Shown piece after piece: positions 36,001 to 45,717 of a stretch of DNA of 64,000 bases. The DNA comes from Caulobacter segnis (GTDB taxonomy: Bacteria > Pseudomonadota > Alphaproteobacteria > Caulobacterales > Caulobacteraceae), in NCBI RefSeq assembly GCF_029543125.1, contig NZ_JARQWW010000004.1:124001-188000 (forward strand), written 5' to 3'. Position 1 is the stretch's first letter, and each line of letters begins with the position of its first letter. The translations under genes and the position numbers were made by a program. Under the pieces are notes generated by a model. The model was not told the DNA's origin. It worked only from the letters and a program-made list of their open reading frames with translations, and ran no database searches.

Positions 36001-36303
36001 ACCGGCGATCTGGGTCGTGGAGAAGCCCCGCATCTGATCGGCGGCGAACACCTTCAGCTGGGCGGCCGAGAACGACACCGCATCGTCCATCAGCGGAATC
36101 TGGGCCGCCTTCAGACCCTTGATCTGGGCGGCGGACAGAGCATCGACCTGGGCCTGGGAAAGCTCCCCGATCGCCGTGGCGCTCATGGCCCCCAGCTGCG
36201 AGGCCGACAGCAGCTTCATGTCCGCGGCGGTCAGGCTCTGGGCCTCGGTGACCGAAAGCATGCGGAACTGGTCGAGGGAATACTTGATGATCGGCGAGAC
36301 CAT
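33043..36303 (-). CDS. Giant octad-repeat protein (about 130 copies of xxLSxxQ[IVLM])
   Basis: The 1086-residue protein consists almost entirely of an eight-residue repeat with consensus [SDT]xxQ[IVLM]xx[LMF], for example STAQVGAL, DATQVRSL, SVTQMRGL. About 130 units follow with almost no break; exceptions are a six-residue unit near residue 73 and an irregular stretch near SSLALLGEAAL. There is no signal peptide, membrane segment or catalytic motif. S/T/D-x-x-Q resembles a helix N-capping box, so each octad may form one short helical turn of a regular solenoid (inference). The start follows AGGGGAGGGGAAA, a strong ribosome binding site. It stands alone between convergent or unrelated genes. 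I have seen similar LTxxQ-type repeats in other alphaproteobacterial proteins but cannot name a characterised family. Confidence 0.8.
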   Translation of the reverse strand: MVSPIIKYSLDQFRMLSVTEAQSLTAADMKLLSASQLGAMSATAIGELSQAQVDALSAAQIKGLKAAQIPLMDDAVSFSAAQLKVFAADQMRGFSTTQIAGFDAVELGALSGQQLSGLTDTALNALVATQLDAISARQLAGLTAQALSQLDATRVGFLDASQIRGLSVAQLRGLSAADFAEFSTTQVSSMTGAQLGALSATNLQSLSVTQMRGLDATQVKGLTSSQLKALGAADFAEFGQIQIAALSTAQVGALSSAQLAALDQTQVRALAGTQMRGLAPAQLKALTTAEILRFGPEQIGGLLASQLAVLGAGALGAMDATQIRSLPASQMQGLTPAAFAGLNQTQVGLLSVSQIRGMSANQVRALDAGAFAQLSATQISALTGGQIGALSTTNFLGLDATQVRSLDASQVRGIAASQLAAMDLGDVAEFGTTQISAMSGTQVGALSAAHLSALDRTQVQALGASQMRGVTVAQMAGLSLTDLDEFETTQIQAMSIGQLAALGATAAGALDQTWIGALSARQMTGLSTTLLDQFSATQFGQLSIDQIKGLSAAQIRSLDVTAFSALGDAQIAAFSTLQFGAISATNLNTLDAAQMQALDPAKLKALSAGQLAGLSATRIGDLDPAQVAALAPSQIKSLSATAFAGLDAGQVAVLSAAQLKALAATQLSALDATGVARFSGAQLKVLSGGQLSGLSSLALLGEAALDGLSAAQLAGLKPAQFTSLTATQVASLEASQIRGLTAQQIRALSAGDLAEFASTQLAALNSIQLAALSAGQLSGLADTQLQSLSATQMRSLTVAQLKELSAADFARFGAEQLSGLTTLQMAALPGDRFVGLDQTRIAGLKPSQLAGMAAQAFAQLTSTQVGQLTTTQTRGLTVAQLRALGAGDFAEFTPAQIAAFSGSQLGALSTTNFAGLSATQIGGLDATQVRGLGASQLGRLAPDRLAALAETQIRALSQSQLRGLAEGALGLLAATQIAFLEPTQIQGLSATQMRAMSITDLGRFSTTQVSALTRFQVASLAADLLDALTTTQMSLFAPTQIASFSAAQLDRLSAAHIAALTDEQVAGMTAAQIQSLNDAQRQALVE
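33046..36280 (-). repeat. Tandem 24-bp coding repeat with 168-bp super-repeat
   Basis: The DNA of the octad-repeat gene has a 24-bp period. On top of it, some octads recur every seventh unit: the segment ADFAEF at residues 177-182 returns at 233-238, and AEILRF at 289-294 takes the same slot, an exact 56-residue (168-bp) spacing. Comparable seven-unit steps occur between DAGAFAQL, DLGDVAEF and SLTDLDEF, and between SAGDLAEF and SAADFARF. Copies differ in many synonymous and non-synonymous positions, so the array is old. Confidence 0.75.
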
Positions 36304-38743
<2,440 letters not shown>

Positions 38744-38752
38744 TGAGGTCAA

Positions 38753-38780
38753 CCTCCAGCGTCGTTCGCGGCGCTGGAGG
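38753..38780 (+). terminator. Hairpin terminator of katG
   Basis: CCTCCAGCG and CGCTGGAGG form a 9-bp stem with a 10-base loop ten bases after the katG stop, followed by CTTCGCCTTG, a weakly U-rich tail. Confidence 0.55.
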
Positions 38781-38866
38781 CTTCGCCTTGCGCGCTTGCG
38801 GCATGAACTGGATTTAATCCAAGAGCGGCCCCCGCAATGGCAGGTTGTGGCTCTTGGGAGATGCAA

Positions 38867-39226
38867 ATGCACAAAGCCGCCATCATCGCCGCCCTTTTGG
38901 CCGCTCCGGCCGTGGCGCTCGCAGGCCCGCTATCGGAGTATGCCGGCGTCTGGACGCAAAAGGACGGCCCGTCGGGCGCCGGCGCGGACTGGCGGATCAA
39001 GGAGCTGCCGGGCGTCCTCGAGGTCTCGCTTCCCGACCACGTGGGCGACAAGAAAAACCGCTACCTCGTCCTCTCGGCCGCCGGCCCGAACACCTTCGCC
39101 ACCGGCCCCAAGTCGTTCGCCCGCGCCAAGATCACCAAGGTCAAACCCGGCGTGATCCATATGGAGGTGCGCAAGCTCGACGGCGGCGGCGTGATCTATT
39201 TCGACAGCGACCTGATCAAGCGCTGA
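38867..39226 (+). CDS. Small exported hypothetical protein
   Basis: The 119-residue protein has a signal peptide (MHKAAIIAALLAAPAVALA) and a beta-strand-rich mature part (YAGVWTQKDG, WRIKELPGVLEVSL, RYLVLSAAGPNTFATG, IHMEVRKLDGGGVIYFDSDLIKR), suggesting a small lipocalin- or beta-sandwich-like periplasmic protein. GGGAG stands six bases before the ATG at 38867; an ATG two codons upstream is too close to it. No family is recognised. Confidence 0.65.
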   Translation: MHKAAIIAALLAAPAVALAGPLSEYAGVWTQKDGPSGAGADWRIKELPGVLEVSLPDHVGDKKNRYLVLSAAGPNTFATGPKSFARAKITKVKPGVIHMEVRKLDGGGVIYFDSDLIKR

Positions 39227-39236
39227 AGCTGAACGC

Positions 39237-39974
39237 CTAAATCCCCTCGCCCATGCTCGCTTCACGTCCCGGCGCGCGGGCCACGTGGATGCCGCACTCG
39301 GTCTTCTCCTGTCCCTGCCAGCGGCCGGCGCGGACGTCGCCGCCGGCCTCGACAGGCTTGGTGCAGGGCCAGCAGCCGATGGACGGAAAGCCGTTGGCCA
39401 CCAGCGGGTGGGCCGGCAGGTCGTGCTTGGCGACGTAGGCGTCGAGCTCTTGCTTCGACCAGTTGGCCAGCGGGTTGAACTTCACCTGGGCGCCCGCCTC
39501 CTCCACCACCGGAAGGTTCAGGCGGTCGCCGCCATGGAAGCGCTTGCGGCCGGTGATCCAGGCCTCGAAACCGCCAAGCGCCTCGTCGAGTGGGCGCACC
39601 TTGCGGATGTCGCAGCAGGCGTCGGTGTCGGTCTTCCAAAGGTCGGACCTGGGGTCCTTAAGGGCCAGATCGGCGAACTTGGGACGCAGGTCGCGCACAT
39701 CCGTCAGGCCAAGCTGCTCGGCCAGCTGCTTGCGGTAGTCCAGGGTCTGGCCAAACAGCATGCCGGTGTCCAGGAAGAGCACCGGAATCTTCTTGGTGAC
39801 CTTCGAGGCCAAGTGCAGCAGCACCGCCGACTCCGCCCCGAAGGAGGAGACCAGCGCCAGCTTGTCGCCATAGACCGCCCACGCCGCCTCCAGCACCCGG
39901 CCGGGGTGAGCGTCGCGCAGGTCGGCGTTCAGTCGCGCCGCGAAGGAATGGGGATGCTCGCGGTCAAAGGCCAT
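39237..39974 (-). CDS. cysH: Phosphoadenylyl/adenylyl-sulfate reductase CysH
   Basis: The 245-residue enzyme reduces activated sulfate to sulfite. It shows the PP-loop SSFGAESAVLLHL, LFLDTGMLFGQTLDYR, and the cysteine pairs CC in DACCDIRKVRPLDEAL and CxxC in GCWPCTKPVEAG that bind a [4Fe-4S] cluster. The final catalytic cysteine is in ECGIH. The presence of the CC...CxxC set points to an APS-type (adenylyl-sulfate) reductase, as in most Alphaproteobacteria. It is the last gene of the cobA-DUF2849-cysI-DUF934-cysH operon. Confidence 0.95.
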   Translation of the reverse strand: MAFDREHPHSFAARLNADLRDAHPGRVLEAAWAVYGDKLALVSSFGAESAVLLHLASKVTKKIPVLFLDTGMLFGQTLDYRKQLAEQLGLTDVRDLRPKFADLALKDPRSDLWKTDTDACCDIRKVRPLDEALGGFEAWITGRKRFHGGDRLNLPVVEEAGAQVKFNPLANWSKQELDAYVAKHDLPAHPLVANGFPSIGCWPCTKPVEAGGDVRAGRWQGQEKTECGIHVARAPGREASMGEGI

Positions 39975-39977
39975 GCC

Positions 39978-40478
39978 TCAGGCCCTTTCCTCGAACGCTG
40001 GCGCACGGTCGTCGGCGGCGCGCTGGTAGACATGCCGGAACCGCCCGGCGGCCGTTCCCCACTCCTGCGCCGTCGACCCATCGGAAGGCTCGAAGGCGTC
40101 AAACCCGCAGCGGACCATGAACCCGGCCTGCTCGCGGAACACATCGCCTACGGCGCGCACCTCGCCTGTGAACCCCAGGCGCTCGCGCAGCAGCCGCGCG
40201 CTGGTGAAGGCGCGGCCGTCGCGGAACTTGGGGAACGCCAAGGCCACCACCGAAAGGCGCGGCAGGTCATAGGCCAGGTCCTCGACCGCCTGATCGCTCT
40301 CCAGCCGCACGCCGACCTTACGGCCGGCGGCCAGCAGGGCCTCGCCCTCGGCCTGGAAGCGGGTGAAGGACAGGATCACCGCGTCCACGTTGGGCGCGTC
40401 GTCCTCGTCCGCCACATGGACGAACTCGTTGTCGAGGTCGGCGAAGGCGCCGCCCGTCAGCTTAATGAGCGTCGGCAT
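39978..40478 (-). CDS. DUF934 protein of the sulfite-reduction operon
   Basis: The 166-residue protein belongs to DUF934, found almost only between cysI and cysH. Motifs: VILSFTRFQAEGEALLAAGRKVGVRLESDQAVEDLAYDLPRLSVVALAFPKFRDGRAFTSARLLRERLGF (in pieces) and GFMVRCGFDAFEP. The ATG at 40478, preceded by AAGGAGG, lies 17 bases inside the end of cysI, so the two are translationally coupled. The role is unknown; it is thought to support sulfite reduction. Confidence 0.9.
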   Translation of the reverse strand: MPTLIKLTGGAFADLDNEFVHVADEDDAPNVDAVILSFTRFQAEGEALLAAGRKVGVRLESDQAVEDLAYDLPRLSVVALAFPKFRDGRAFTSARLLRERLGFTGEVRAVGDVFREQAGFMVRCGFDAFEPSDGSTAQEWGTAAGRFRHVYQRAADDRAPAFEERA

Positions 40479-42120
40479 AGACGGCCTCCTTGAACGGGGC
40501 CATGCCCACGCGGCGGAAGGTGTCGAGGAAGCGCTCCTCACCCTCCCGCACCGACAGGTACTTGTCGACTAGGGTGTCCACCGCCTCGGCCACCTTGTCG
40601 GCGGGAAGCGCCGGGCCAAGGATCTGGGCGATGGAGGCATCCTCCGCGCCGGAGCCGCCGAGCGAGAGCTGGTAGAACTCCTCGCCCTTCTTATCGACGC
40701 CCAGCACGCCGATGTGGGCGACGTGGTGGTGGCCGCAGGCGTTGATGCAGCCGCTGATCTTGATCTTCAGCTCGCCCACCTTCTCGGCGTAGTCGGCGTC
40801 GGCGAACTTGGCCGCGATGTGCTGCGCCACCGGGATCGCCCGGGCGTTGGCCAGGGCGCAGTAGTCTAGACCCGGGCAGGCGATGATGTCGGACGCCAGG
40901 TCGATATTGGCCGTGGCCAGACCCGCCTTTTGCAGCGCCGCGTGGACCACCGGCAGGTCGTCCAGCTTCACGTGCGGCAGCACCAGGTTCTGAGCGTGGG
41001 TCACGCGCAGGTCGTTCAGGCTGTAGCGTTCGGCCAGATCGGCGACCACCTCCAGCTGATCCGCCGTGGCGTCGCCCGGCGTCTGGCCGACGGCCTTCAG
41101 CGACACCACGACGACGGCGTAGCCGCTCTTCTTGTGCGGCTTGACGTTGTTGCGCGCGAAGCGGGCGAAGGCGGGATCGGCGGCCTTGTTGGCCTCGAAG
41201 ATCGCCGACGTCGCCGGCAGGGTCTCGAACGGGGTCGTGGCGAAGGCGCCGCGGATGCGGGCAAGCTCGGTGTCAGGCAGGTCGGCGCGGGCCCCGTCGA
41301 TCTTGGCCCACTCCTCCTCCACCTGGCGGCCGAACTCCTCGGCCCCCAGGGCGGCGACGAGGATCTTGATCCGCGCCTTGTAGATGTTGTCGCGCCGGCC
41401 GTGGCGGTTGTAGACGCGAAGGACCGCCTCCAGATAGCTCAGCAGGCGTCCAGCCGGCAGGTGCTCCTTGATGGTCGGGCCCACATAGGGCGTGCGCCCC
41501 TGGCCGCCGCCGACAATCACCTCGAAGCCCAGCGTCCCGTCGCGATCGCGCCGCGCCACCAGGCCGATGTCGTGAACCCGCGCCGCCGTGCGGTCCTTGG
41601 GCGCGGCGGTGATGGCGATCTTGAACTTGCGCGGCAGGAACGAGAATTCCGGGTGCAGGGTCGACCACTGGCGGATCACCTCGGACCACACGCGCGGATC
41701 GTCCACCTCCTCGGCGGTCGCCCCGGCATAGGGGTCGGCGGTGACGTTGCGGATGCAGTTGCCGCTGGTCTGGATGGCGTGCAGGTCCACCTCGGCCAGC
41801 TGGTCCAGGATATCCGGCGCGTCGGCCAGCTTGATCCAGTTGAACTGAATGTTCTGGCGGGTGGTGAAGTGGCCGTAGCCCTTGTCGTAGCGCCGCGCGA
41901 TCTCGGCCAAACGGCGGGCCTGGACGGCGTTCAGCGAGCCATAGGGGATCGCCACGCGCAGCATGTAGGCGTGAAGCTGCAGATAGAGGCCGTTCATCAG
42001 CCGCAGCGGCTTGAATTGGTCCTCGCTCAGCTCGCCGGCGAGACGACGGGCCACCTGCCCGCGAAACTCGGCGGAACGGTCGGCCAGGAATTCCTTGTCG
42101 AGGGCGTCGTAAAGATACAT
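40462..42120 (-). CDS. cysI: Sulfite reductase hemoprotein (CysI-type, nitrite/sulfite reductase family)
   Basis: The 552-residue enzyme reduces sulfite to sulfide. It contains two ferredoxin-like repeats of the nirA/cysI family, ending in the sirohaem-[4Fe-4S] ligands: C in CPGLDYCALANARAIPVAQ and C in GCINACGHHHVAHIG. GHFTTRQNIQFNWIKL and GNCIRNVTADPYAG are other hallmarks. No CysJ flavoprotein gene is nearby, so electrons probably come from ferredoxin or another donor. The gene lies between DUF2849 and DUF934. Confidence 0.94.
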   Translation of the reverse strand: MYLYDALDKEFLADRSAEFRGQVARRLAGELSEDQFKPLRLMNGLYLQLHAYMLRVAIPYGSLNAVQARRLAEIARRYDKGYGHFTTRQNIQFNWIKLADAPDILDQLAEVDLHAIQTSGNCIRNVTADPYAGATAEEVDDPRVWSEVIRQWSTLHPEFSFLPRKFKIAITAAPKDRTAARVHDIGLVARRDRDGTLGFEVIVGGGQGRTPYVGPTIKEHLPAGRLLSYLEAVLRVYNRHGRRDNIYKARIKILVAALGAEEFGRQVEEEWAKIDGARADLPDTELARIRGAFATTPFETLPATSAIFEANKAADPAFARFARNNVKPHKKSGYAVVVVSLKAVGQTPGDATADQLEVVADLAERYSLNDLRVTHAQNLVLPHVKLDDLPVVHAALQKAGLATANIDLASDIIACPGLDYCALANARAIPVAQHIAAKFADADYAEKVGELKIKISGCINACGHHHVAHIGVLGVDKKGEEFYQLSLGGSGAEDASIAQILGPALPADKVAEAVDTLVDKYLSVREGEERFLDTFRRVGMAPFKEAVYADAH

Positions 42121-42133
42121 CGGCTCCCTCCCC

Positions 42134-42493
42134 TTACTTTCTGCGGATCAGATCAAGACGGCCCGAGGACCGCGCCGCGCCGGAGGCGTGTTGCAGGGCC
42201 TCGATGGCCGCGCCGCCCTCGGCCTGCTTGCCGTGGGTGGGTTCGTTGGTGGGGCCTAGCGCCCGGATGCGCTCGCGATAGCTGACGGGCGCGAGACCCG
42301 AGCCGCTTTCGACCACGTCGATCAGATAGGGTTCGACGATCACCTTGGGCTGGCCCTTGCCCACGGCCACGGCGGCCTCGCCGGGTTCAGCCTCGGTGAA
42401 GAGTTCGGCGTCGGCGAAGCGCTCGACCCACTGGCCGGCCTTCCAGAACACGACCTCGCCGTCGATCAGGCGGTTGGCGGTGACGACCTTCAT
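42134..42493 (-). CDS. DUF2849 protein of the sulfite-reduction operon
   Basis: The 119-residue protein matches DUF2849: MKVVTANRLIDGEVVFWKAGQWV, then AVAVGKGQPKVIVEPYLIDV and SYRERIRALGPTNEP. It overlaps cobA by four bases (ATGA) and precedes cysI by 13 bases. The family is restricted to alphaproteobacterial cys operons; no activity is known. A role in sirohaem delivery or in linking reductase to donor has been supposed only from context. Confidence 0.88.
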   Translation of the reverse strand: MKVVTANRLIDGEVVFWKAGQWVERFADAELFTEAEPGEAAVAVGKGQPKVIVEPYLIDVVESGSGLAPVSYRERIRALGPTNEPTHGKQAEGGAAIEALQHASGAARSSGRLDLIRRK

Positions 42494-43332
42494 GCCAGGG
42501 CGCTCCGGTTGGTCAGGATGTCCAAGGCCAGATCGGCGCCGCCCGCCTGGGCCAGCGCCATGGCCTCGCCGACCATCAGCAGCGCCGGGCCCGACAGGCC
42601 GGCTGCGACCTCGGCCAAGTCGGACAGGGTGGTTGTGATGCGCTGCTCGTCAGCGCGGCTGGCGTTGACGACTACCAGGGCCGGCGTCGCCGACGCACGA
42701 CCGGCGTCCATCAAGCGGCCAGCAATCAGGCCCGCCGTCGACAGACCCATATAGATCACCACCGTGTGGTTGGGCCGCGCCAGAGCCGGCCAATCCAGAT
42801 CGGGCTCACCGTGTGCGGCGTGACCGGTGACGAAGGTCACCGCCTGCGCCGCGCCGCGATGCGTCAGGGGCGCGCCGGAGGAGGCGCCGGCGGCCAAAGC
42901 CGCGGTGACGCCAGGAATGACCGTGCAGTCGACGCCCGCGGCGCGGCAGGCCTCGAGCTCCTCGCCGCCGCGGCCGAAGATGAAGGGATCGCCACCCTTC
43001 AGGCGCACCACAGACAGGCCGTCCTGGGCCAGCGCCACCAGCAGGCCGTTGATGTCATCCTGCGGCAAGGTGTGGCGCGACTTGCGCTTGGCGACATCAA
43101 TGCGGCGCGCCTTGGCTGGCGCCAGATCGAGGATTTCAGCGGAGACGAGGCCGTCATGGACGATCACGTCCGCGGCCTGCAGCGCCTTCAGGGCCTTGAT
43201 GGTCAGCAGGTCCGGATCGCCGGGACCCGCGCCGACCAGCACTACGCTGCCTTCCACGCGCGCGTTCGAAGCCCCGCCGCGCAGGGCGACGAGACGGGCG
43301 GGTTTGGCGGAGGAAGCGCCCTTGAGGGACAT
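42490..43332 (-). CDS. cobA: Uroporphyrinogen-III C-methyltransferase (SUMT)
   Basis: The 280-residue enzyme methylates uroporphyrinogen III twice to make precorrin-2, the first step to sirohaem. Motifs: VVLVGAGPGDPDLLTIKALKAL, VIVHDGLVS, VVRLKGGDPFIFGRGGEELEACRAAG, VIPGVTAALAAGASSGAPLTHRG and YMGLSTAG. The CysG N-terminal dehydrogenase/ferrochelatase part is absent, so that step is done elsewhere. As first gene of the operon it links sirohaem supply to sulfite reductase. Confidence 0.94.
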   Translation of the reverse strand: MSLKGASSAKPARLVALRGGASNARVEGSVVLVGAGPGDPDLLTIKALKALQAADVIVHDGLVSAEILDLAPAKARRIDVAKRKSRHTLPQDDINGLLVALAQDGLSVVRLKGGDPFIFGRGGEELEACRAAGVDCTVIPGVTAALAAGASSGAPLTHRGAAQAVTFVTGHAAHGEPDLDWPALARPNHTVVIYMGLSTAGLIAGRLMDAGRASATPALVVVNASRADEQRITTTLSDLAEVAAGLSGPALLMVGEAMALAQAGGADLALDILTNRSALA

Positions 43333-43372
43333 GGGCCTTGCAGGTCCTCTAAAAGCTGAACCCTTGAATCGC

Positions 43373-43404
43373 CTGCGGGGCAGACCCGAAGATCCGCCCC
43401 GCAG
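43373..43404 (-). other. Hairpin in the cobA leader
   Basis: CTGCGGGGC and GCCCCGCAG form a perfect 9-bp stem with a 14-base loop, 40 bases upstream of the cobA start. It does not match a riboswitch I know, and no U-run follows on the minus strand. It could be an mRNA leader structure or the terminator of an upstream transcript. Confidence 0.35.
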
Positions 43405-43509
43405 CCCCCGCGGACGAAAAGGGCCGATACGCCTGCGGGTGGTTGCAAATTGGTTCGGGAGGGTCCAGATCGCAAACGAGGTCTTCTGCCGGGGCGTTCA
43501 GTAAAACTC

Positions 43510-44466
43510 ATGGAAAAGAGCACCGAACGGCGGCGTCTTCCGCCCCTGAACGCGCTCCGCGCGTTCGAGGCGGCCGCCCGCCATCTGAACTTCAGCCGCG
43601 CCGCCGACGAACTGTCGGTGACGCCCGGCGCCGTGTCCCAGCAGATCCAGAACCTGGAGGAGTATGTCGGCGCGGCGCTGTTCAAGCGCACGCCCAAGGG
43701 CCTGCTGCTGACCGACGCGGCCCAGACCGCCCTGCCCGCCCTTCGCGAGGCCTTCGACCGCCTGGCCGAGGCCGCCTCCCTGCTCACCGCCGCTGTGGAC
43801 GGCCGCCGCCTGAGCCTGACCGCCGCCCCCTCCTTCGCCGCCAAGTGGCTGGTGCCCCGCCTTGGCAAGTTCGAGGAGGCCCATCCCCAGGTGGACGTTT
43901 GGCTGTCGGCCGGCATGGAGGTCGTCGACTTCGCCGCCGGCGAGGTGGATCTGGCCATCCGCTATGGCTCCGGGCGTTACCCAGGACTTGAGACCATCCG
44001 CCTGCTCAATGAGACGGTGATCCCGGTCGCCAGCCCCGAGCTGCTGGAGCAGAACCCGCTGGAGAAGCCGGAGGATCTGGCGCGCCACATCCTCCTGCAC
44101 GACGGCTCGCCCGACGCCGACCCCTCCTGCCCCGACTGGGCCATGTGGCTGGCGGCGCGCGGGATCCGCAACGTGGACGGCCAGCGCGGCCCGCGCTTCA
44201 ACCAGTCCAGCCTCGTCATCGAGGCGGCGGCCAACGGCCGGGGGATCGCGCTGGCCAAACGGACCCTGGCCCAGGCCGATCTGGATTCAGGGCGCCTGGT
44301 GACGCCTTTCGAGATCGCCACGGCTGTCGACTTCGCCTATTACGTCGTCCATCCCAAGGCCAAGGGACGACTGCCGCAAGTGAAGGCGTTCGTCGCATGG
44401 CTGAACGCGGAGGCGGCGGCCCACGAGGCGGCGCTCCAAACCCTGGACAACGGCGCAGGCATCTAG
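43510..44466 (+). CDS. LysR-family regulator, GcvA type
   Basis: The 318-residue protein has the LysR winged helix (LPPLNALRAFEAAARHLNFSRAADELSVTPGAVSQQIQNLEEYVGAALFKRTPKGLLLT in pieces) and a substrate-binding domain of the GcvA subgroup (LTAAPSFAAKWLVPRLGKFEEAHPQVDVW, AGEVDLAIRYGSG, PVASPELL, GIALAKRTLAQADLDSGRLV). GcvA-type starts with PPLNALRAFE. It is divergent from the cys operon with about 180 bases between, so it may control sulfur genes, but no site is recognised. Confidence 0.88.
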   Translation: MEKSTERRRLPPLNALRAFEAAARHLNFSRAADELSVTPGAVSQQIQNLEEYVGAALFKRTPKGLLLTDAAQTALPALREAFDRLAEAASLLTAAVDGRRLSLTAAPSFAAKWLVPRLGKFEEAHPQVDVWLSAGMEVVDFAAGEVDLAIRYGSGRYPGLETIRLLNETVIPVASPELLEQNPLEKPEDLARHILLHDGSPDADPSCPDWAMWLAARGIRNVDGQRGPRFNQSSLVIEAAANGRGIALAKRTLAQADLDSGRLVTPFEIATAVDFAYYVVHPKAKGRLPQVKAFVAWLNAEAAAHEAALQTLDNGAGI

Positions 44467-44473
44467 AGACTTC

Positions 44474-44809
44474 ATGCCCAAAGACATCCTCAGCGCGACC
44501 GATCCCCGGCCCGCGCCCGCCGACTGCACGACCATGATCGACGTTCGTCAGGGGGTCGACGCCCTGGACCGGGCGCTCGTGCTCATGCTGGCCGAACGCC
44601 AGCGCTACATGGACGCCGCCGCGCGCATCAAGCCGAACCGCAACGCCGTCCACGACCGCGCCCGCATCGAGGACGTGGTGGAGAAGGTGAAGGCCGCCGC
44701 CCGTGAGGCCGGCCTGTCGGAAGCCATCGCCGAGCCAGTGTGGCGTCAGCTGATCGACCGCTGCATCGCCTATGAATTCACCGTCTGGGACAAGACGCGC
44801 GAGGGCTGA
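44474..44809 (+). CDS. Chorismate mutase (AroQ alpha type)
   Basis: The 111-residue protein carries an AroQ-type helical chorismate mutase domain: MIDVRQGVDALDRALVLMLAERQRYMDAAARIK, then HDRARIEDVVEKVKAAAREAGL and VWRQLIDRCIAYEFTVW. The Arg and Lys of the active site are in VRQGV and RIKPNR. It converts chorismate to prephenate for Phe/Tyr synthesis, or acts like PchB-type relatives. It lies seven bases after the LysR gene and is probably co-transcribed with it. Confidence 0.88.
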   Translation: MPKDILSATDPRPAPADCTTMIDVRQGVDALDRALVLMLAERQRYMDAAARIKPNRNAVHDRARIEDVVEKVKAAAREAGLSEAIAEPVWRQLIDRCIAYEFTVWDKTREG

Positions 44810-45139
44810 TCAGGCCTTCGCCGCCAGACTCTGGCGGTAGACCTCGACCTCCAGCAGAGCCGCATCCAGCGCCTGGCGCACGGCCCCGATCCCAGCGGGA
44901 CCGATAGCCTCCGCATGCTCGCAGGCCTCGCCCAGCGGGAAGGCGCCGATGCCCCGCGCGGCGCCCTTGATGGTGTGGACGGCGTCGATCCACTGGTCGC
45001 CGTCGGTCTCCAGCAGCGCGATCCAGATCTGGGCCTGCTCGCAGAACAGGCCGAGCACCGCGTCGATGACCACGAAATCCCCGGCCGCGAAGCCTTCCAG
45101 ATAAGGAAAATCGACGGCCTGGGAGATATCTTTCGTCAT
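44810..45139 (-). CDS. HPt-domain phosphotransfer protein
   Basis: The 109-residue protein has an HPt four-helix domain with the phosphorylatable His in AVHTIKGAARGIGAFPLGEACEHAE. The front part (FPYLEGFAAGDFVVIDAVLGLFCEQAQIWIALL) fits helices 1-2. It should shuttle phosphoryl groups in a phosphorelay, with partners elsewhere. The open frame continues upstream into the tRNA gene on the opposite strand, so a start at 45139 (or 45166) is preferred. Neither start has a strong ribosome binding site. Confidence 0.78.
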   Translation of the reverse strand: MTKDISQAVDFPYLEGFAAGDFVVIDAVLGLFCEQAQIWIALLETDGDQWIDAVHTIKGAARGIGAFPLGEACEHAEAIGPAGIGAVRQALDAALLEVEVYRQSLAAKA

Positions 45140-45223
45140 CGCTGAAACCACGCTTGCCAAGCCCATCTTTTCGAGTATGTTCCGCGCCTCGCCGCCGGGG
45201 CCAAGCGCTTCGGAGACGGGTGT

Positions 45224-45299
<76 letters not shown>

Positions 45300-45358
45300 C
45301 TTCTTCCCTGAAAAATAAGACCTTAGCGGGATGACCTTCGGGTCGCGGCCCGCCGTGG

Positions 45359-45712
45359 CTAGTCCGCCCGCTGCGATGACAACCGGTGGATCAACCGTTC
45401 CAGTTCGGCGAGCCGCGCGGCCTGGTCGTCCGGGATCGCCTCGAGCGTGCTGATCAATCCGTCCTGGCCGCCGGCGTCGACGACCTGCTGGATCTGATCA
45501 AGGCTGAGGCCGTGACGCCGCAGCGTCACGATCCTGGCGACGCGGTCGGCGGTGCGGGGGTCGTAGTGACGGGCGCCGCCGCGGCCGCGCGTGGATTTTA
45601 TGAGGCCCCGCTCCTCATAGAAACGCAGGGTGCGGGCGCTGACGCCCAGGCGCGGCGCGAGGTCCTGAATGGAGCAATCAACGGCGGGCGCTCGTGAAGC
45701 GGTCAAGGTCAT
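45359..45712 (-). CDS. MerR-family regulator
   Basis: The 117-residue protein has the MerR winged helix (IQDLAPRLGVSARTLRFYEERGLIKSTRGRGGARHYD) and a dimerisation helix (RVARIVTLRRHGLSLDQIQQVVDAGGQD, LERLIHRLSSQ). No effector-binding cysteines are seen. ATG at 45712 lies five bases after the stop of the IclR gene, so the two are coupled. A TTG three codons upstream overlaps the IclR stop and is less likely. The target may be the same locus. Confidence 0.85.
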   Translation of the reverse strand: MTLTASRAPAVDCSIQDLAPRLGVSARTLRFYEERGLIKSTRGRGGARHYDPRTADRVARIVTLRRHGLSLDQIQQVVDAGGQDGLISTLEAIPDDQAARLAELERLIHRLSSQRAD

Positions 45713-45717
45713 TGCGA

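Noticed and set aside
33043..36303. Pentapeptide-repeat or TAL-effector-like protein
   Set aside because: The period is 8, not 5 or about 34, and the A(D/N)LxX and LTPxQV-RVD patterns are absent.
43373..43404. SAM or other riboswitch upstream of cobA
   Set aside because: Only a simple hairpin is visible; no conserved riboswitch core could be matched.
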